Positions 1 through 9,187 of a stretch of 64,000 nucleotides of DNA are shown here, one piece after another. Below the pieces are notes generated by a model. That model was not told where the DNA came from. It saw only the letters and a program-made list of their open reading frames with translations, and did not search any database. How positions within the stretch are numbered: the stretch's first letter is position 1; each line of letters begins with the position of its first letter. The position numbers and the translations under genes were made by a program. The DNA comes from Clostridium saccharoperbutylacetonicum N1-4(HMT) (GTDB taxonomy: Bacteria; Bacillota; Clostridia; Clostridiales; Clostridiaceae), in NCBI RefSeq assembly GCF_000340885.1, contig NC_020291.1, positions 6,364,001-6,428,000 on the forward strand. The letters are read 5' to 3'.

Positions 1-208
1 AAATAAATTCTTCTGCTACGCCAAATGCAAAAGATGACGTTGTAATATTATCAAAATGAGATAATAGCCTTTTTGATAAGGTAGGAAATCTTTCAATTAA
101 GTATCCCCTATTCTTACAGATCCACGATTGCATAAAAATTATTTCTTCAAAATCATGAAATATAAAAAGCATAGGAAACAGCCATACTATTACTTTCATA
201 TTATCCAT
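1..208 (-). CDS. HXXEE domain membrane protein, 3' part outside window
   Basis: The first 69 residues of a reverse-strand gene are present; the rest lies left of the window. The start at 208 follows a GGGAGGATAA ribosome binding site. The N-terminus is hydrophobic and contains HDFEE (about residues 19-23), which matches the H-x-x-E-E motif that names the HXXEE family of small integral membrane proteins. A later AEE also fits the family's conserved acidic residues. The function of this family is not known to me. No operon partner is visible. Confidence 0.6.
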   Translation of the reverse strand, partial: MDNMKVIVWLFPMLFIFHDFEEIIFMQSWICKNRGYLIERFPTLSKRLLSHFDNITTSSFAFGVAEEFI

Positions 209-509
209 CTTTATCCTCCCATAAAAGCCATTATATATGTTATTTCCATGTATTATTATAGACAAAAATTACATCATAGTGTGCTTATATGCTAATTATA
301 ACATTCAGCTAAATATATTGTTACTATAACAAATTATTATTTCCCGTATAGTTAATATTACATTTTACTGCGATTGTATGGCATTCATATTATTATATAC
401 CTATAAATTATCTATTTTTGATTAAATTTATATATTAATATTCTAATGTATGCCTTATATATTCTATTTATATTACAATTACCTTACTATTTGAGAGTTA
501 TATAATAAT

Positions 510-552
510 GGATGTATTAATTGTATAGATAATATATACAATTAATACATCC
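510..552. other. Perfect 18-bp inverted repeat in gene-free 209-731
   Basis: Arms 510-527 and 535-552 are perfectly complementary around a 7-base loop. No T-run follows on either strand, so it is not a classic terminator, although it lies about 180 bases past the end of the butanol dehydrogenase gene and may stop or protect that transcript. I see no gene in the rest of 209-731, which is AT-rich. Confidence 0.45.
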
Positions 553-731
553 TAGTATCACTAAATAAAACAATTTGAAATTAGCTTTCTTATATTTCTA
601 ATTAATGTTTATTTTTCATCGTCGCTCTTAATTCTTTCTTACTATTTTAAAATATACTTAATTTGATTTCCAATTCCTACTTTTTCTATTATCTCGTTTT
701 TTCATAAGACTGTTAAATAATTATATTTATC

Positions 732-1892
732 TTAAAGGGACATTTCTAAAATTTTATATACATCCTCGGCATTTAATGAAACATATGCATATTCTAAAGC
801 ACCATGTTCTACTGCAGCTTTTGCCATCTTTTCAAAGTTTGCTTTATCTATTCCAAGTTCAGTTAAAGTCATTGGAATACCACAAGCTTTAAAGAATTTT
901 TCTGTTGCATCTATTGCTTCATTTGCAAGAGCAAATTTATCTTCTTTTTGTTCTAAATGCCATACGTTAACAGCATAGTCAACAAACTTATCAACTGTTA
1001 CATCACTTAAGATATATCTCATCCAACTTGGAGTTAAAATTGCAAGACCTACTCCATGAGTTATATCATAAAATGCACTTAATTCATGTTCTATTGGATG
1101 ACAAGTCCAAGCTCCAGCTTTCCCACTTCCTAAAAGTCCGTTAAGAGCCATTGAACTAGCCCACATTATATTTGCTCTAGCTTCATAATTCTTTGGTTCC
1201 TTTAAAGCAACAGGGCAATATTTTATACAAGTTTGCAACAAACCTTCCGCAAATTTATCTTGTACAAAAGCATCTGTAGTTTTATTAAAATATTGTTCAA
1301 ATATGTGTGACATAATATCAGCACAACCTGCAGCTGTTTGAATTGCTGGCAATGTATACAAATATTCTGGATCTAAAATAGAAGTTTGAGGAATCATCTT
1401 AGGTGATCCTGTTCCAAGCTTTTCATTTGTATCCATCTTTGAAATAACAGCATTTCTATTCATTTCAGAACCAGTAGCTGCCATTGTTAAAACTGTCACT
1501 ATTGGTAAAACCTCACCTATTTTAGCTGGATTTTTTACAAGGTCCCATGCATCTCCAGCATAATAATAACCTGCCCCTATAACCTTTGAGCAGTCTATTG
1601 TACTCCCTCCACCAACAGCTAAAATAACATCTACTTTATTTTTTCTGCAAAGTTCAACTCCACGTCTTACAGTTTCAATTCTTGGATTTGGTTCAATACC
1701 ACTTAATTCAACAATATTAAAATCTTTCAATAGCTTTTGGATAGTATCATAGAGTCCATTCTTTTTTATACTTCCACCACCATATGCAAGTAATATATTT
1801 TTACCATATCTTTTTAAAACCTCTGGAAGCTTCTCTATTTGTCCCTTTCCAAAAAGCATCTCTGTATATGCATTAAATCTAAAATTCTCCAT
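732..1892 (-). CDS. bdh: Iron-containing alcohol (butanol) dehydrogenase
   Basis: 386 residues, the usual length for group III metal-dependent alcohol dehydrogenases of the BdhA/BdhB/YugJ type, which reduce butyraldehyde to butanol with NAD(P)H in the cytosol. The nucleotide-binding GGGS loop is at residues 94-97. The metal ligands appear as D192, H196, H265 and H279. The start at 1892 has a GAGGAAAAG-type ribosome binding site. It could complete the butanol branch fed by the aldehyde dehydrogenase at 12.2 kb. It is monocistronic and preceded by a MerR-type promoter (1946-1976). Several paralogues are usual in these clostridia, so the exact substrate is inferred. Confidence 0.88.
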   Translation of the reverse strand: MENFRFNAYTEMLFGKGQIEKLPEVLKRYGKNILLAYGGGSIKKNGLYDTIQKLLKDFNIVELSGIEPNPRIETVRRGVELCRKNKVDVILAVGGGSTIDCSKVIGAGYYYAGDAWDLVKNPAKIGEVLPIVTVLTMAATGSEMNRNAVISKMDTNEKLGTGSPKMIPQTSILDPEYLYTLPAIQTAAGCADIMSHIFEQYFNKTTDAFVQDKFAEGLLQTCIKYCPVALKEPKNYEARANIMWASSMALNGLLGSGKAGAWTCHPIEHELSAFYDITHGVGLAILTPSWMRYILSDVTVDKFVDYAVNVWHLEQKEDKFALANEAIDATEKFFKACGIPMTLTELGIDKANFEKMAKAAVEHGALEYAYVSLNAEDVYKILEMSL

Positions 1893-1945
1893 TTCTTTTC
1901 CTCCTCTTACACACGCAATTTATTGCGTTTATCTTTACAATTAAA

Positions 1946-1976
1946 AGTATACTCCTTAGAGTTAACTCAAGGTCAA
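1946..1976 (-). promoter_or_regulatory. MerR-type promoter of the butanol dehydrogenase gene
   Basis: On the reverse strand a -35 box TTGACC (1976-1971) and a -10 box TATACT (1951-1946) are separated by 19 bases rather than 17. The spacer holds a near-perfect dyad, CCTTGAGTTAACTCTAAGG, centred on GTTAAC. A 19-bp spacer with an internal dyad is the hallmark of promoters activated by MerR-family proteins, including the aldehyde-responsive AdhR type. No merR gene is in the window. Confidence 0.65.
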
Positions 1977-2050
1977 TAAAAATTTTTAATTTCTGGGCTA
2001 AAATGAAAAAGTAACTTCATGATTGCAATAGTAAATTCATCTTACAAGAA

Positions 2051-2418
2051 GTTAGTCTTGCACATAAATCTAGTTGAACTATTTTTATCATGCATTTGAG
2101 ATGATTGATCCTGGTAGTGGCTTAACTATTTCCTAATTATCTAAATAGAACTATTGAAAAAAACCGTATATGCAGTTCTGCTGTTCGTCTTACCATTGAC
2201 ATTCTATTGCCGTTGTGTTATTTATATCATATCTTATAGCAGAATACTAAGTTCAAGAATTTAGTATTGCAAATAATAAGGTAGGCGGAATTTAGTCTTG
2301 CACAGAAAGTTCGGCTACCTATTTCTGATGCCCAAATATGCTTATAATGATAAAATAACTGCATTATTTGGCATTTAGCTAACTTATTTTATCATCTAAA
2401 TTTGAATTTAGTGTTGCA
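2051..2418 (+). repeat. Four degenerate copies of a TTAGTnTTGCA word
   Basis: The word (A)TTTAGTnTTGCA appears at 2051-2063 (GTTAGTCTTGCAC), 2258-2271, 2289-2303 and 2405-2418 in the gene-free stretch between the butanol dehydrogenase and the esterase. Spacing is irregular (about 30-210 bases). Meaning unknown; it could be a set of binding sites or debris of an older element. Nothing else is recognised in 1977-2545. Confidence 0.4.
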
Positions 2419-2549
2419 TTTTCAATGCCTTATCTAAATCACGAATTTAACTTTTCACTTAACGCAATAAAAATAATAAGCTTTGGCTACTTACAACTTA
2501 ATATGTCTAACAAATTTTATAAAATCTTTTAAGGAGTAAATATAAATGT

Positions 2550-3272
2550 ATGAATGGAATCATTGAAAATTTAAACATAGATGAATATAATTGCTCATTA
2601 TATCTTCCACCAGACTACAATAAAAATAATGCTAATTATCCTGTAGTCTATGTAAATGGTGGAAGTAATATAGAAGAAATAATAAGCTCCATCGAACCCC
2701 ATTTTAATATAGACTGCAATTCCTTTATTCTTTTAAACATAGAATCAAAAGATTGGAACAAGGATTTTTCTCCATGGCCTGCACCAGCCTTAGGAAAAAA
2801 CATGGACGCTTTTAGTGGCAATGCCTCTGAATATCTTAATGTTCTTTTCAATATTATTAAACCTTTCATGGATAAGAACTATAAGACAAAAGCTGATTCT
2901 GAAAACACTATACTTATTGGCTATTCTCTAGCTGGCCTTGCTACTTTATACAGCCTTTATAAATTTGAAATCTTTGGTAAAATAGGCTGTCTTTCTGGTT
3001 CATTATGGTATGATAACTGGATTGAATTTATAACTTCAAATTCACCTCCAAATTCTAAGGCTAAAGTATATCTTTCTCTTGGCAATAATGAAGAGCGAAG
3101 TCGAAATAAACGTATGTCCATAGTTGGAGATAATACTAGAAAAACTTATGATATATTATCAGAACAACTTACGTCCAAAGAAAATGTATTATTAGAATGG
3201 AATAATGGAGGCCATTTTACAGAAATCACTCAACGATTCATTAAAGGCTTGTTATGGTTAATGCACCTTTAA
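2550..3272 (+). CDS. Alpha/beta-hydrolase esterase (esterase D / IroE-like)
   Basis: 240 residues resembling the putative-esterase family (PF00756 type), which hydrolyses small esters and in some members siderophores. The nucleophile elbow is GYSLAG with Ser126, followed by the typical 'CLSGSLWYD' stretch; the C-terminal GGH (His222) fits the catalytic histidine. There is no signal peptide, so it is probably cytosolic. AAGGAG at 2531-2536 sits 13 bases from this ATG; a nearer ATG at 2546 is out of frame and stops quickly. Substrate not predictable. Confidence 0.75.
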   Translation: MNGIIENLNIDEYNCSLYLPPDYNKNNANYPVVYVNGGSNIEEIISSIEPHFNIDCNSFILLNIESKDWNKDFSPWPAPALGKNMDAFSGNASEYLNVLFNIIKPFMDKNYKTKADSENTILIGYSLAGLATLYSLYKFEIFGKIGCLSGSLWYDNWIEFITSNSPPNSKAKVYLSLGNNEERSRNKRMSIVGDNTRKTYDILSEQLTSKENVLLEWNNGGHFTEITQRFIKGLLWLMHL

Positions 3273-3415
3273 CGATTGTTCAATAAACTTAAATATTTCC
3301 TTTTGAGAACTATACTTTTTATATAATTTTTTCATACATGGAGTCTTTTGGAGAAGACATAAAGAAAAGCGTACTAATTTTAAGGAATTTAAAGCTTTTT
3401 ACTTATACTAATCAG

Positions 3416-3501
3416 TACAATGACTTGCTTTATTAATTACAGTATTTTACATTTTTGTGCTAAATATATAAATAGTGCTATATTATACTTGTCAGTATAA
3501 T
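3416..3501 (+). promoter_or_regulatory. Two inverted-repeat operators upstream of the lipase
   Basis: TACT-AATC-AGTA lies at 3416-3427, and a longer perfect repeat ATTATACT-TGTC-AGTATAAT at 3482-3501. The second sits where the promoter should be, about 20 bases before the lipase start. Such short dyads suit TetR-like dimers. A related site (TACT-GATT-AGTG) precedes the acyltransferase gene at 59322. Confidence 0.5.
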
Positions 3502-3520
3502 ATTAATTAATGGGGGTTTT

Positions 3521-4831
3521 ATGATGAGAAAACATATAAAAAATTTTTTAACTTTAATGTTATCAATTACGCTACTAGCATTTGCTCCTTCAACCAAATC
3601 TTTTGCTGTAACTGATAACTCTGAAAATTCTAGTACAAGTTCATCTTCTTACAAATTAGATAATAATTATCCTATAGTAATGGTTCACGGGTTATTTGGA
3701 TGGGGAAATGATGAACTTTTTGGAATAAATTATTGGGGAGGACATAACAGTTTAAAAGATCTGTTAACTGAAAAGGGATATACTGTATTTACTCCAACTA
3801 TCGGTTCCATATCTAGTAACTGGGATAGAGCTTGTGAATTATATGCATATCTAAAAGGTGGTACAGTAGACTATGGCGAAGAACATTCAAACAAAGCTGG
3901 CCATTCGCGCTATGGAAGAACTTATCCTGGAGTTTATCCTGAACTAGGAACTGAAGGTAAAAATGGATTAAAAAAAATACATTTAATTGGTCACAGTATG
4001 GGTGGAGAGACAATAAGAGTATTAGCTCAATTATTAGAAAATGGTGATCCTAATGAAATAAAGCACAACACTACTGATATAAGTCCATTACTTGCAGGAA
4101 ATCATCATTGGATTGAAAGCATTACCACAATAGCAACTCCTCATGATGGAAGTCAAGAGGATGAAAAAAAAGACACTTTAGAACCACATTATCATAAATT
4201 TTTCGCTGCTATAGCAGCAGCTACTGGAGTGACTCATTCTGATAATCCTTGCTTCGATTTTAGAATGGATCAATGGGGACTAAAAAAGCAATCCTATGAA
4301 TCTTTTGATAGTTATGTCCATCGAGTGTTTAACAGTAATCTTTGGAAGCAAACTAAAGATTTAAGCATATGGGATTTATCACAAGAAGGTGCTAAAGAAT
4401 TAAACAGCTGGGTTAAAGCACAAAGTGATATTTACTATTTCTCTATCTCTTGTTTAGACACACATGAAGATTCATTAACCAAACATCAAATTCCTAATAT
4501 TAACATGGATCCTCTACTTTTAAAAAGTTCCATATTTATGGGACAATATACAACTACCACTGGAGCACAAGTTAAAGTGGACAGTAGTTGGTGGCCAAAT
4601 GACGGCATAGTCAGTGTTATATCTGCTATAGCTCCTCATCAAGGATCTAAAGATAAAATTGTAAACTATGACCCAGACTCTACTCCTGAAAAAGGGGTGT
4701 GGAATTATATGGGAGTAATAGATGACGTAGATCATATTGAAGTAGTATCTCAAGATAACCCAATTTATAGGAAAGTTCTTCAAGACAAGTTTATAGATTT
4801 AGCTAAAATGCTAAACCAACTTCCATCTTAA
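3521..4831 (+). CDS. Secreted triacylglycerol lipase (family I.5-like)
   Basis: 436 residues with a Sec signal peptide (about 1-29, KHIKNFL then a hydrophobic core, cleavage near SFA). The mature enzyme shows the oxyanion region VHGLFG (55-60), nucleophile GHSMGG (Ser159), Asp361 in WWPNDG and His405 in DDVDHIEV, the triad layout of the Staphylococcus/Geobacillus lipase family that hydrolyses long-chain triglycerides outside the cell. ATGATG gives two starts; 3524 is better spaced from GGGGG at 3512. It is monocistronic with two dyad operators upstream. Confidence 0.85.
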   Translation: MMRKHIKNFLTLMLSITLLAFAPSTKSFAVTDNSENSSTSSSSYKLDNNYPIVMVHGLFGWGNDELFGINYWGGHNSLKDLLTEKGYTVFTPTIGSISSNWDRACELYAYLKGGTVDYGEEHSNKAGHSRYGRTYPGVYPELGTEGKNGLKKIHLIGHSMGGETIRVLAQLLENGDPNEIKHNTTDISPLLAGNHHWIESITTIATPHDGSQEDEKKDTLEPHYHKFFAAIAAATGVTHSDNPCFDFRMDQWGLKKQSYESFDSYVHRVFNSNLWKQTKDLSIWDLSQEGAKELNSWVKAQSDIYYFSISCLDTHEDSLTKHQIPNINMDPLLLKSSIFMGQYTTTTGAQVKVDSSWWPNDGIVSVISAIAPHQGSKDKIVNYDPDSTPEKGVWNYMGVIDDVDHIEVVSQDNPIYRKVLQDKFIDLAKMLNQLPS

Positions 4832-4899
4832 TTAATTCAAAATAATATATTTTGATTAATAATTATATATAATAATTTTCTATTACAATTAAAAAGACT

Positions 4900-4937
4900 G
4901 CAACCTAGTCACTTGAAAAGTTGCGGTCCTATGCTTA
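4900..4937 (-). terminator. Hairpin with T-run on the reverse strand
   Basis: GACTGCAAC and GTTGCGGTC pair (one G-T) and are followed on the reverse strand by TTTTT. No reverse gene lies just upstream, so its transcript, if any, is unknown. It may serve the lipase region as a stem without a forward T-run. Confidence 0.35.
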
Positions 4938-4955
4938 GTACTCTCAGCAAGTAAA

Positions 4956-5118
4956 ATATCACTTGTCTCATAATGTGATATAATATAAATAAGAAAAAGT
5001 TAGTGCTGGTAACACTAACTTTCCCTAGAACGTTTTTTAGGTTTAGGGCTATTAGATTTATATAATACTTACAGAATTATGAACGCTTAATCTTGGTCTG
5101 ATGGGGCGTTCTTTTCTG
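4956..5118 (+). other. Candidate structured RNA ending in a terminator
   Basis: A dyad ATATCAC-N12-GTGATAT (4956-4981) overlaps a TATAAT box. It is followed by a perfect 10-bp hairpin AAAGTTAGTG/CACTAACTTT, a second stem CCCTAGAAC/GTTTAGGG, and a third GAACGC/GCGTTC followed by TTTT (5091-5115). The layout is that of a short stand-alone RNA or a regulatory leader upstream of the MarR/UvrA-like pair. I do not recognise the RNA family. Confidence 0.35.
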
Positions 5119-5220
5119 TTGTCTTAAAATTTATTTTAAAACCTTTTTTGTTAACTCCGAGATTAAACTCGCAGCTCTTTGAATTACTTCTTAGTGCTCT
5201 ATTAAAAAATAGTTTCCATA

Positions 5221-5268
5221 TTGCAATCATCTTGCAAAAATGTTAAAATAGTTTCCATAAAGAAACTA
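5221..5268 (+). promoter_or_regulatory. Promoter and probable auto-operator of the MarR gene
   Basis: -35 TTGCAA (5221-5226), 17-base spacer, -10 TAAAAT (5244-5249). Immediately downstream is a perfect dyad TAGTTTC-N6-GAAACTA (5249-5268), and a half-site AGTTTCCATA is also at 5211-5220. This is the expected position for autorepression by the MarR protein encoded next. Confidence 0.6.
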
Positions 5269-5299
5269 CTTTTATAAATATCAAGGAGATACTTACTTT

Positions 5300-5737
5300 A
5301 TGAACAAACAATTATATACTTCTAAATTAGAAGAGGGATTATCGAGGCTTCAATGTGAACTTGTTGCCGAAAGGAATACGATAAATACAGAGAATATTTC
5401 TTGGTTTCAATATGATTTATTAGAATCCTTATATCACACAAATGGAAGTCGCCCTGCAGAATTAAGTATTAACTTAGGTGTTTCACGTTCTAAAATATCT
5501 AAGGGATTAAAAGCTCTTAAAGATATGGGATATGTAAAACAAGAAAAAAGCGATTACGATGCAAGGACACTATGGACAATATTAACAGATAAAGGTTTCA
5601 AGTTTTTAAAAGAAATAAAAAAAGGTCATGAACATTTAGCTGAAATTGCATCCTCTGCCTTAACTCCAAGTGAACAAAAACTTTTTGCTGAGCTATGCCT
5701 AAAAGTGAGCAGTGTTTTTGAAGAGAGAAGGCGCTAA
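5300..5737 (+). CDS. MarR-family transcriptional regulator
   Basis: 145 residues, typical MarR length. The central winged helix includes 'SRPAELSINLGVSRSKISKGLKALKDMGYVKQEKS' features: recognition helix about 55-75, then the wing with D-x-R (DARTLW). It has a good AAGGAG site upstream. It ends one base before the UvrA-like gene starts, so the two are co-transcribed and the regulator probably controls its partner in response to a small toxic molecule. The dyad at 5249-5268 is its likely operator. Confidence 0.85.
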   Translation: MNKQLYTSKLEEGLSRLQCELVAERNTINTENISWFQYDLLESLYHTNGSRPAELSINLGVSRSKISKGLKALKDMGYVKQEKSDYDARTLWTILTDKGFKFLKEIKKGHEHLAEIASSALTPSEQKLFAELCLKVSSVFEERRR

Positions 5738-5738
5738 T

Positions 5739-7988
5739 ATGTCAAAAGAAATGATTGAAATCTTCCATGCAAATGAAAATAATCTTAAGGATATATCTAT
5801 AAATATACCTAAGAAGAAAATCACAATAATTACAGGTTTATCTGGTTCAGGAAAGTCTTCTCTAATCTTCGATACCTTAGCTGCTGAATCTCAAAGGATG
5901 TTAAATGATACATATTCCACTTATGTTCAACAATTATTACCTCACTATGGCAGACCTAATGTTGAAAAAATCAACAATCTTCCTGTTTCTATAATTATAG
6001 ACCAGAAGAAAATAGGTGGAAATGCACGTTCAACAGTTGGTACCGTCACTGATATATATACCTTATTGCGTCTTCTATTCTCTAGAATAGGGAAACCTTT
6101 TGTTGGCTACTCAATGAATTTTTCTTTTAATAATACAAATGGTATGTGTACTCATTGCCAAGGATTAGGAGTAATTAAAGATATTGATATTCATAAATTA
6201 ATAGACTTTAATAAAAGCTTAAATGATGGTGCTATTAAGTTTCCAACATTTCAACCCGGAGGATGGAGATTAAGCCGTTATACAGAGTCTGGTTATTTTG
6301 ATATTGAAAAACCAATTAAAGATTACTCAGATTTAGAACTTAATACTCTACTTTATGAAGAAGAAAAAGCTCCTGATAATCCCACAAGTAATTGGCATAA
6401 GACAGCAAAATATATTGGCCTTATTCCAAGAATCAGAAGCTCATTTTTAGAAAAAGATCAAAAGCAATATAAAAAAGAACTTGAGCAGCTTGTTGATGAA
6501 CAAATCTGTCCTCATTGTAATGGAAAACGTCTTAATGATACTACTTTATCCTGCAAAATCAATGAAAAGTCAATTGGTGATTGTACTGATATGTCAATAA
6601 GTGAATTGAAGTCTTTTCTTCAATTAGTCCATGATCAAAAAGTTCAAACAGTTATTGATGATATTCTCAAGCGTTTACGCACATTAGAAGAAGTGGGATT
6701 AAATTATCTTACATTGAATCGTACAACTAATACTTTATCTGGTGGTGAATCTCAACGAATTAAAATGTCAAAACATTTAAACAGCAGTCTGAGTGATGTC
6801 CTCTATATATTCGATGAACCTAGCATTGGATTACATCCTCATGATATAACTGGTATAAATAAGATATTCAAAGGGCTTAAAGAAAAAGGAAATACAGTTA
6901 TAATTGTGGAACATGATCCTGATGTAATAAATATAGCAGATCACATTATTGACATGGGGCCTGAATCAGGAATTAAAGGTGGAGAAATTACTTTTGAAGG
7001 TACATATAAGCAGCTCTTAAATAGTGATACTACCACTGGAAATGCTTTATCTAATAAACATGATATAATTACAAAGAATAAGGAGTTTCACGAATTCTAC
7101 GAGCTTAATAATTCAAATATGTTTAATTTGAAAAATATCTCTATAAAAATACCTAGAAATGCCTTAACAGTTGTAACTGGAGTAGCAGGTTCAGGTAAAA
7201 GTACATTAATCACACGTCTTTTCCGTAACAAGTATCCAAGCAGTATACTTTTAAACCAAAAAAAAATCCATACCACTTCTAGGTCAATACTCGCAACTTA
7301 CATAGGCTTCTTTGATAAAATTAGAACCATCTTTGGTAAAGCAAATAGTAAGTCCCCTTCATTATTTAGCTTTATTGGAGACGGTGCATGTCCTTTGTGT
7401 AAAGGGAAAGGTATACTAAAAACAGATTTAGCTTTTATGGATGATGTTGAAGAAACTTGCGAACTATGTAATGGAACCAAATACAAACAGGAAATATTAA
7501 ATTATAAGTACAATTCATACACAATAAGTGATATCCTTGACCTCTCTGTTGATGACGCTATGGAAGTCTTTATTGACAAAGAGCTAAAGAAAATATTGTA
7601 TACTATTTCTGAAGTAAATCTAGGGTATATTAAACTTGGTCAATCTCTTGACACCATGTCAGGTGGAGAACTTCAAAGATTAAAAATTGCTATAACGCTT
7701 TTAAGTAATACTGGTGAAATTTACATATTAGATGAACCAAGCACAGGATTACATGAGTCAGATATAAAAAAATTGATAAAGTTATTTAGTAAATTAATTA
7801 ATAAAGGAAAAACAGTTATAATATTAGAACATAATTTAAGTATAATGTGCCAAGCTGATTGGATTATTGATTTAGGTCCACTAGGAGGCTTTAATGGAGG
7901 AGAACTAGTATATATGGGATATCCTAGTGGCATTACAAAATGTTCTTCATCTTTTACAGGAAAAAGATTATTAGAATATATATCTTAA
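5739..7988 (+). CDS. Short UvrA-like tandem ABC ATPase
   Basis: About 749 residues, against about 940 for canonical UvrA. It has two ABC modules: Walker A GLSGSGKS (about 33-40), signature LSGGESQR, Walker B IFDEPSIGLH; then GVAGSGKS, MSGGELQR, LDEPSTGLH. CxxC zinc-finger pairs (CTHC, CPHC, CPLC, CELC) are present. The length suggests loss of the UvrB-interacting part, as in UvrA2/DrrC-like proteins linked to tolerance of DNA-binding drugs. I chose ATG 5739, spaced from AGAAGG and one base after marR, over an upstream GTG at 5712. Role in drug self-protection is inferred from the MarR partner. Confidence 0.8.
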   Translation: MSKEMIEIFHANENNLKDISINIPKKKITIITGLSGSGKSSLIFDTLAAESQRMLNDTYSTYVQQLLPHYGRPNVEKINNLPVSIIIDQKKIGGNARSTVGTVTDIYTLLRLLFSRIGKPFVGYSMNFSFNNTNGMCTHCQGLGVIKDIDIHKLIDFNKSLNDGAIKFPTFQPGGWRLSRYTESGYFDIEKPIKDYSDLELNTLLYEEEKAPDNPTSNWHKTAKYIGLIPRIRSSFLEKDQKQYKKELEQLVDEQICPHCNGKRLNDTTLSCKINEKSIGDCTDMSISELKSFLQLVHDQKVQTVIDDILKRLRTLEEVGLNYLTLNRTTNTLSGGESQRIKMSKHLNSSLSDVLYIFDEPSIGLHPHDITGINKIFKGLKEKGNTVIIVEHDPDVINIADHIIDMGPESGIKGGEITFEGTYKQLLNSDTTTGNALSNKHDIITKNKEFHEFYELNNSNMFNLKNISIKIPRNALTVVTGVAGSGKSTLITRLFRNKYPSSILLNQKKIHTTSRSILATYIGFFDKIRTIFGKANSKSPSLFSFIGDGACPLCKGKGILKTDLAFMDDVEETCELCNGTKYKQEILNYKYNSYTISDILDLSVDDAMEVFIDKELKKILYTISEVNLGYIKLGQSLDTMSGGELQRLKIAITLLSNTGEIYILDEPSTGLHESDIKKLIKLFSKLINKGKTVIILEHNLSIMCQADWIIDLGPLGGFNGGELVYMGYPSGITKCSSSFTGKRLLEYIS

Positions 7989-8184
7989 AATATATATTAA
8001 TAGAATTGCTTTCTCTTTCCATCTTTGTGATTCCATGAATTCTACTGTCCTCATATATGAAGATAGTCTGCCAATTTTAGCATAATAACATGGTCATCAA
8101 ATTTTAATTGATATTATATAATAGTTAAACCTTTATTATTATATATTTTGCAAATATCACATTCTTTGATTTAATTAAAATTTA

Positions 8185-9039
8185 TTAGTGGCAATTTCCA
8201 AATTCCCGTGAAGCAATTCTAAATTTTGTTGGAGTCATACCTATTTTTGCAGTAAATTGTTTTATAAAATATGTATCATATTCAAAGCCAGTAGCACGTG
8301 CAATTTCATTTAAGCTCATATCTGTATGGGTTAGAAGACTCTCTGCAACTTTTAATCGATATGATAATAAATATCCCATCACTGTAGATCCGCATGAATC
8401 CTGAAACATTTTATTTAATGACACTCGATTCAAATGAACATATCTTGTTAAATCTTCTAAAGTTATTTTATCAGAATAATTTATATGTATATATTCTAAC
8501 GCTAAGTTAACAGGTAATTTTCCGCTATGGTGGTTCAACTCTTCAAGTAAGCCAAAGATTTGTATTAAATACTTTTTTACTCTACACACCCAAAGAGAAT
8601 CGCTCTGTGCATATACTTCAGTTCCCATAATAAAAAACCACTCATATAATTTTGGATAGACTTTCTCAATTGCAGCATATACACCAGTATTAATATTATC
8701 CTTTTTGAAAAGCGAAAGACCTCTCTTTATTTTTAGATTAGTTGAAAGATAGTCATTAGATTCTGAGAAATGAGCTGTATTAAAAAAATCAGGATGGAAA
8801 CAAAATGATTGAGAAGCTACATTACACTTTTCAAGGACTTGTATTTGATCATTCGTAGATAAACAAAGAATACTTGGAGCCGCAATTTTTATGGAGCGGT
8901 CATTCAGTTGTAAATTCATGCTTCCACTCGTAATAAAAGTTATAGTTAAACGCTCCTTATAAGGGAGATTTACAAAATCTTCATTTGCAATAAATTCGAT
9001 ATATACATTTCTATTCTTGTGACGGTCTACTTGCGGCAT
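8185..9039 (-). CDS. AraC-family transcriptional regulator
   Basis: 285 residues from the ATG at 9039, which has GGAGGAATATTT upstream; an earlier ATG at 9081 lacks a site. The N-terminal half is a cupin-like sensing region. The C-terminal ~100 residues carry two helix-turn-helices ending with 'ARATGFEYDTYFIKQF...GMTPTKFR', the AraC signature. It is divergent from the epoxide hydrolase gene, which it probably controls; a dyad lies in the shared intergenic region. The effector is unknown. Confidence 0.85.
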   Translation of the reverse strand: MPQVDRHKNRNVYIEFIANEDFVNLPYKERLTITFITSGSMNLQLNDRSIKIAAPSILCLSTNDQIQVLEKCNVASQSFCFHPDFFNTAHFSESNDYLSTNLKIKRGLSLFKKDNINTGVYAAIEKVYPKLYEWFFIMGTEVYAQSDSLWVCRVKKYLIQIFGLLEELNHHSGKLPVNLALEYIHINYSDKITLEDLTRYVHLNRVSLNKMFQDSCGSTVMGYLLSYRLKVAESLLTHTDMSLNEIARATGFEYDTYFIKQFTAKIGMTPTKFRIASREFGNCH

Positions 9040-9080
9040 AAATATTCCTCCATAAACAAATAGTATAGTTAAAAGCTTCA

Positions 9081-9115
9081 TTTATCACATTGTATCATAT
9101 TTTTTGAATGATAAA
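9081..9115. promoter_or_regulatory. Inverted repeat between araC-like and epoxide hydrolase genes
   Basis: TTTATCA (9081-9087) and TGATAAA (9109-9115) form a 7-bp dyad in the divergent promoter region. The two half-sites are about two helical turns plus apart, so this is a possible AraC binding site. Evidence is the sequence only. Confidence 0.3.
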
Positions 9116-9187
9116 CTATTATTAAGAACTAAAGAAAGTTATGGTCAAAAAAAACTGCACCATGACTTATATGAAAGGAGAATTATT

